The notes beneath the pieces were generated by a model. That model made no database searches. It was not told the origin of the DNA and worked only from the letters and a program-made list of their open reading frames with translations. The position numbers were made by a program, and so were the translations under genes. From a virus, in the IMG/VR virus record IMGVR_UViG_3300028274_000028, positions 1-32,649 of that record: a stretch of DNA of 32,649 bases. One strand, given 5' to 3'. Shown piece after piece: positions 29,641-32,649 of the stretch. Positions within the stretch are counted from its first letter, which is position 1. Every line of letters starts with the position of its first letter.

Positions 29641-31134
29641 TTACATTATAAAAACACCGGGTTTTGGCGCACGAAGACCTTCTCTTGCAAACCAACTTGC
29701 CATTAGCCTGTCTCCGTAGTGTGCGTCTGGACTCCATCGGAACATCTCCTCGTACCATGATTTACATTCAAGGTGTTCCGGCACAGCCCAGCGTCCCATT
29801 TCAAAATCTACCGCCAATGAAGGTATACCATATTCAGTATCCCTCTTTTTAGCTGTTGTTGTGTACCCATGTATGCCTATATGTCGCCATTCATCGTCAG
29901 TACCGCCTCTTGCATTAAAACTTGCCTTATCTTTCATCATCTGGACGATATAGGCTTGTGCTGCATTATCCTCAACAGTAAACCTACCACGAGCTGCATT
30001 TTTGTGAAATCGTCTATATATATCTATAAATGTGCTTAATATTGCAGGAGCTTCCATTTTTTTAGCCAGAATATTCAAAACCCTATATCGACCAGACTCA
30101 GAATCAAGAGCTACGGTAAAAAAGACAGTCAGGTCATTTTCCTCACCAGCTTTTACAGCGAGGTCAACTCCAGTTGAAACCATGTCTGAACCTGAATAGC
30201 TGTCTAACCATTTATGATTATGAGATTGACATTTGTAAAGCCACTCTCTTTTGAACAAATCCATACTTGCAGAGAGGGGTTTGTTACGATATGTCCTGTC
30301 GTAAGCAACTTGCCCCATTTGTCCCTGAATCTCCTCAAGTCTTTTTTGAGGAAACCTTGATACCCACAAACTTTCATCACCCTCGACAATTCCAACCTCT
30401 GCGTCCAGTTTGACGCTATCCCAGCCTTCTCGTCTACTTAACTGGTGCAAAGCGTCATCTATGTGCCATGCGGTGTCGATTATCAAAATCCAACCACCGG
30501 GAAGCAATCGCTGCAGAATTTCTGTCTCAATTATGCTTAGAGTTTTCTCACGCATGGTCTGAGTTTGAGTGTTTGACCTATCTAAAATATTATCCAGCAC
30601 AATACCGTGTAGCCTTGAGCCTAGAATCTGACCATCTATACCATAAGCAGCAAGTGATGGGTCTTTAGCTCCGGGAGGTGCGCCCTGAATACGAATTGCG
30701 GTGTCGCCCCACTGCTCATAAGCTCTCGATGTAGAAGATTGTTGAGGCTTTAAGTGTGGGAAGACATCGCTAATCCGGATGTTCTTTATAATCTCACGGC
30801 CAACTGATGCTACGAACTTGGTCGCTTGGTCGGATTTAGATGAAACATAGGCATATTGCTGTGACGGATGACGACCCATTTCATGCAGTATCATTACTTT
30901 AGCCTGCTGGGTCTTGCCATGCTCTACAGGAAACCAAACTATCTGCCTGTCAGATTCACCACGAACTTTATGAAGTAGTATATGATGTGGTGCTTGCACA
31001 AAGTGCTTGCTGTCGTCAGCTATAAAACAGTATTCAGCAAACTTGTTAACATCTTTACGAGCCTCAATAGCATCTGAGGACTTATTAAGCCTCTCACCTA
31101 TTTCTTCTCGTAGTATTGAACCAAGTCCGGGCAA
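29641..31134 (-). CDS. terL: terminase large subunit
   Basis: 497 residues. ATPase domain: Walker A IVWFPVEHGKTQQAK (65-79, variant P-x-E-H-G-K-T) and a Walker B-like LHGIVLDNILD. Nuclease domain: VSTGVDLAVKAGEENDLTVF (Asp), FTVEDNAAQAY and HYGDRLMASW supply the acidic triad. The start is a TTG (31134), with AAGGA upstream and no suitable ATG. It packages DNA into proheads and cuts the concatemer. Partner of the small subunit upstream. Confidence 0.92.
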   Translation of the reverse strand: MPGLGSILREEIGERLNKSSDAIEARKDVNKFAEYCFIADDSKHFVQAPHHILLHKVRGESDRQIVWFPVEHGKTQQAKVMILHEMGRHPSQQYAYVSSKSDQATKFVASVGREIIKNIRISDVFPHLKPQQSSTSRAYEQWGDTAIRIQGAPPGAKDPSLAAYGIDGQILGSRLHGIVLDNILDRSNTQTQTMREKTLSIIETEILQRLLPGGWILIIDTAWHIDDALHQLSRREGWDSVKLDAEVGIVEGDESLWVSRFPQKRLEEIQGQMGQVAYDRTYRNKPLSASMDLFKREWLYKCQSHNHKWLDSYSGSDMVSTGVDLAVKAGEENDLTVFFTVALDSESGRYRVLNILAKKMEAPAILSTFIDIYRRFHKNAARGRFTVEDNAAQAYIVQMMKDKASFNARGGTDDEWRHIGIHGYTTTAKKRDTEYGIPSLAVDFEMGRWAVPEHLECKSWYEEMFRWSPDAHYGDRLMASWFAREGLRAPKPGVFIM

Positions 31135-31161
31135 GATTTAACATCCTTGTTATTATCTGCT

Positions 31162-31263
31162 CTAAAACATTTGAAATAAAACAGCACCGACCGTAACGCA
31201 AACTAGGATAATGGCAAGAGTCCCAAGAACTGCTCGGAAACCTGAGCCATGTCCGTAATCCAT
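31162..31263 (-). CDS. 33-residue membrane peptide between terminase genes
   Basis: A single hydrophobic stretch (AVLGTLAIILVCVTVGAVLF) follows a short Gly-rich N-terminus. GGGAGG stands five bases before the ATG, a strong site. It is unusual between packaging genes; possibly a holin-like or host-membrane peptide, but unassigned. Confidence 0.55.
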   Translation of the reverse strand: MDYGHGSGFRAVLGTLAIILVCVTVGAVLFQMF

Positions 31264-31334
31264 AACAGCCTCCCAGCTATATGCCACTCACGCCTTAGCG
31301 CAAGCAGAACTTCTTCTACACATGGCAGACGAGT

Positions 31335-31844
31335 CTAAATCTCCTCAGCAACGGACAACAGCCTATCCATCATTCTCTCACGCAGGTCGCCATCTGTTTC
31401 AGTATCAATAATATCAGTTATCCTTGCAATTAGCTTCTGAGCATCCTCTACCTGAATAACTATCTTCTCGCTATATACGCCTTGAACCTTAGCCAAATCT
31501 TTATCCAAGTCAGATGCAAGCTTAATGTTACGCACATCCTTGCGACCGTCCTCCATGACGGATTCCTTGAGAGCCATCTCACGCAAGTCTGCATTCTTTA
31601 ATTCATATTCCAGCCGAGGGTTCTCTAAATCGTTCAGCTCTTTATAAGCATCCCCCCACTTTTCCTTAATCTTCCTAATATCCGAATAGATAGTCTTTAA
31701 TGACATACCTTCATACTCAGGGAATGCAATTAAGTTCTTCCATATATTAGTGGGTGATACACCCCTAGCATACATCTTAGCTATCTCAACCCTGCGCACA
31801 GCAGTGTTGCCGTAAGACTCACCCTTTTTCTTTTTACCAGCCAT
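31335..31844 (-). CDS. putative terminase small subunit
   Basis: 169 residues, mostly helical. N-terminal HTH-like segment (VRRVEIAKMYARGVSPTNIW, then MSLKTIYSDIRKIKEKWGDA) could bind the packaging site, and the helical C-terminal region (LRERMMDRLLSVAEEI) could oligomerize. Location first in the late arm, before the large subunit, is the main support. It belongs to no named family that I recognise. Confidence 0.65.
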   Translation of the reverse strand: MAGKKKKGESYGNTAVRRVEIAKMYARGVSPTNIWKNLIAFPEYEGMSLKTIYSDIRKIKEKWGDAYKELNDLENPRLEYELKNADLREMALKESVMEDGRKDVRNIKLASDLDKDLAKVQGVYSEKIVIQVEDAQKLIARITDIIDTETDGDLRERMMDRLLSVAEEI

Positions 31845-31870
31845 AATTCAACACCATATCCTAAATGTGA

Positions 31871-31921
31871 AAGTAAACTATATTAGCCAATAGAGCCAAA
31901 CAAGCAAACTATACTATCCAA
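31871..31921 (-). promoter_or_regulatory. tandem imperfect 20-bp repeat with TATAGT, candidate late promoters
   Basis: 31871-31890 and 31902-31921 match at 17 of 20 positions; on the - strand they read TTGG(C/A)TA(A/G)TATAGTTT(A/G)CTT. Period 31 bp, about three helical turns. They lie 27-77 nt before the terminase small subunit ATG. They could be promoters, perhaps for the phage sigma factor, or regulator sites. Confidence 0.5.
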
Positions 31922-31968
31922 GCACAACCGAATACCATAATAAAAACTCAACACGATAACTTAATATA

Positions 31969-32038
31969 GCTGAGGTGCGGGAGTCGAACCCACATCCACA
32001 GTATGCAACCTGTTCTCTACCAATTAAGCTAACCCCAG
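31969..32038 (-). tRNA. tRNA-like gene, anticodon uncertain (GCA or UGC)
   Basis: On the - strand the acceptor CTGGGGT pairs with ACCTCAG. The D-arm has AATTGGTAGAG-type loop sequence and the T-arm GTGGG-TTCGACT-CCCGC is textbook. The anticodon arm is irregular: ACAG and CTGT bracket an 8-nt loop (GTTGCATA) rather than the usual 7, as though one C were deleted from the stem. Cys (GCA) or Ala (UGC) decoding is possible. No CCA is encoded. It stands alone, before the terminase genes. Confidence 0.75.
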
Positions 32039-32433
32039 CTAATAAATTATACCCTATCTAGCTGTATTCCAGCACATACCATATATAATATACCCGATGC
32101 GGTATAACAAATCCAACTACCCTGTATTCCCAGTCAGTTCATTAACCATGCCCCAACTATCTGCATAAACCGCATAAAACAGGGGTCTGTTCTCTGCAAT
32201 CTCGGAGCAACACTCCGAATCTTCAAGGTTAAACAACCGTAGAGATATACCTAGACCCAATACTAACCCATGTCTAGTTAATCACAAATACAATCGTAGA
32301 TATAAATAAAAATCTAACCTTAAACTATTTCAAAACTAATCCAAATACAAAGATTAGATTAGACAAGAAAAGCGTAGTAGAGAATAGACAAACCACACAC
32401 ACAGGGAAATGTTACTTGACACTATAAAGCCAA
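32039..32433 (-). other. non-coding stretch upstream of the tRNA
   Basis: No convincing gene on either strand. It holds a TATAAT box (32046-32051, - strand) 7 nt before the tRNA, a hairpin TCGGAG-5 nt-CTCCGA (32202-32218), AT-rich segments with GATTA-type repeats near 32350, and a lone TTGACA at 32416-32421 on the + strand with no matching -10. If the ends join, this is the divergent control region, and possibly the packaging or origin site. Confidence 0.5.
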
Positions 32434-32592
32434 TCACACCATTAATGGGCTTTCCCAAAAAACACAAATCCCCAATTCATAGCTCCTCAATACTAAAAAT
32501 AATTTTAAAAATATTTCAAAATCTACAGCTCTAACCCTGCCGGAAAGCTCAGTGCCCATTATTTTACCAGATTTTATAGTCGTGGGACTCAT
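32434..32592 (-). CDS. doubtful 52-residue ORF
   Basis: ATG at 32592 with GAGGGG just upstream; product begins MSPTTIKSGKIMGTELSGRV and includes a hydrophobic FLKLFLVL. No family recognised. Downstream base composition is AT-rich, so the frame may be fortuitous. Confidence 0.3.
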   Translation of the reverse strand: MSPTTIKSGKIMGTELSGRVRAVDFEIFLKLFLVLRSYELGICVFWESPLMV

Positions 32593-32649
32593 AGCACCCC
32601 TCTATCTGCCCTCTCCATAACTGGTCGGGTATCTACCACTCGGCATAGG

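Noticed and set aside
31969-32038. tRNA-His, because G-1:C73-like pairing extends the acceptor stem and GTG occurs in the arm
   Set aside because: Placing GTG in the anticodon loop would consume the T-arm, which is otherwise perfect.
32412-32450. Promoter around TTGACA at 32416-32421
   Set aside because: No acceptable -10 hexamer at 16-18 bp and no obvious gene directly downstream within the window.

Overview
The window reads as a complete or nearly complete genome of a tailed double-stranded DNA bacteriophage with siphovirus morphology. It carries HK97-type head genes, a tail tube protein, paired tail-assembly chaperones and a 1004-residue tape measure, and has no contractile sheath gene. 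No integrase or clear lysogeny repressor is visible, so a lytic lifestyle is more likely. The host is a bacterium of unknown genus. Strong purine-rich ribosome binding sites, Sec-type signal peptides and a spanin-like lysis pair suggest a Gram-negative host; this is inference. The standard genetic code fits throughout.

Layout: two convergent arms. The left arm (about 1-11976, + strand) begins with an AT-rich repeat region and a chain of very small genes (44-1812). It continues with an Erf-type annealing protein, an XRE-like HTH protein, small unknowns behind a consensus promoter (2776-2804), a replisome-organizer-like protein, SSB, a zinc-ribbon protein, a secreted beta-sandwich protein, a metallophosphoesterase, a RuvC-like resolvase, a full-length sigma-70 factor and two DNA methyltransferase loci. 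The right arm (31844 down to 11983, - strand) runs terminase small and large subunits, portal, protease, major capsid, two small structural proteins, adaptor, neck, tail terminator, tail tube, chaperones, tape measure, five tail/tip proteins and a lysis cassette (TM protein, M15 endolysin, holin, spanin pair). The arms collide at 11976/11983. If the ends join, both arms diverge from a mostly non-coding stretch (31845-32649 plus the first few hundred bases) that holds an odd tRNA, tandem repeats and possible promoters.

The most unusual locus is 10470-11976. One frame encodes C5-cytosine methyltransferase motifs I, IV, VI and VIII and then stops. A second frame, beginning at an ATG only 4 nt downstream, stays open for 500 codons, carries five aromatic/His-x-PTP-type repeats and ends with a motif X-like segment. 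The two reading frames overlap by about 600 nt, and together they look like a split methyltransferase. A beta-class methyltransferase (9286-10011) is flanked by a 17-bp direct repeat copied from the sigma gene, which looks like an insertion scar. The sigma factor departs from consensus at promoter-reading positions and may redirect host RNA polymerase to phage promoters, possibly including the tandem TATAGT repeats in front of the terminase genes.
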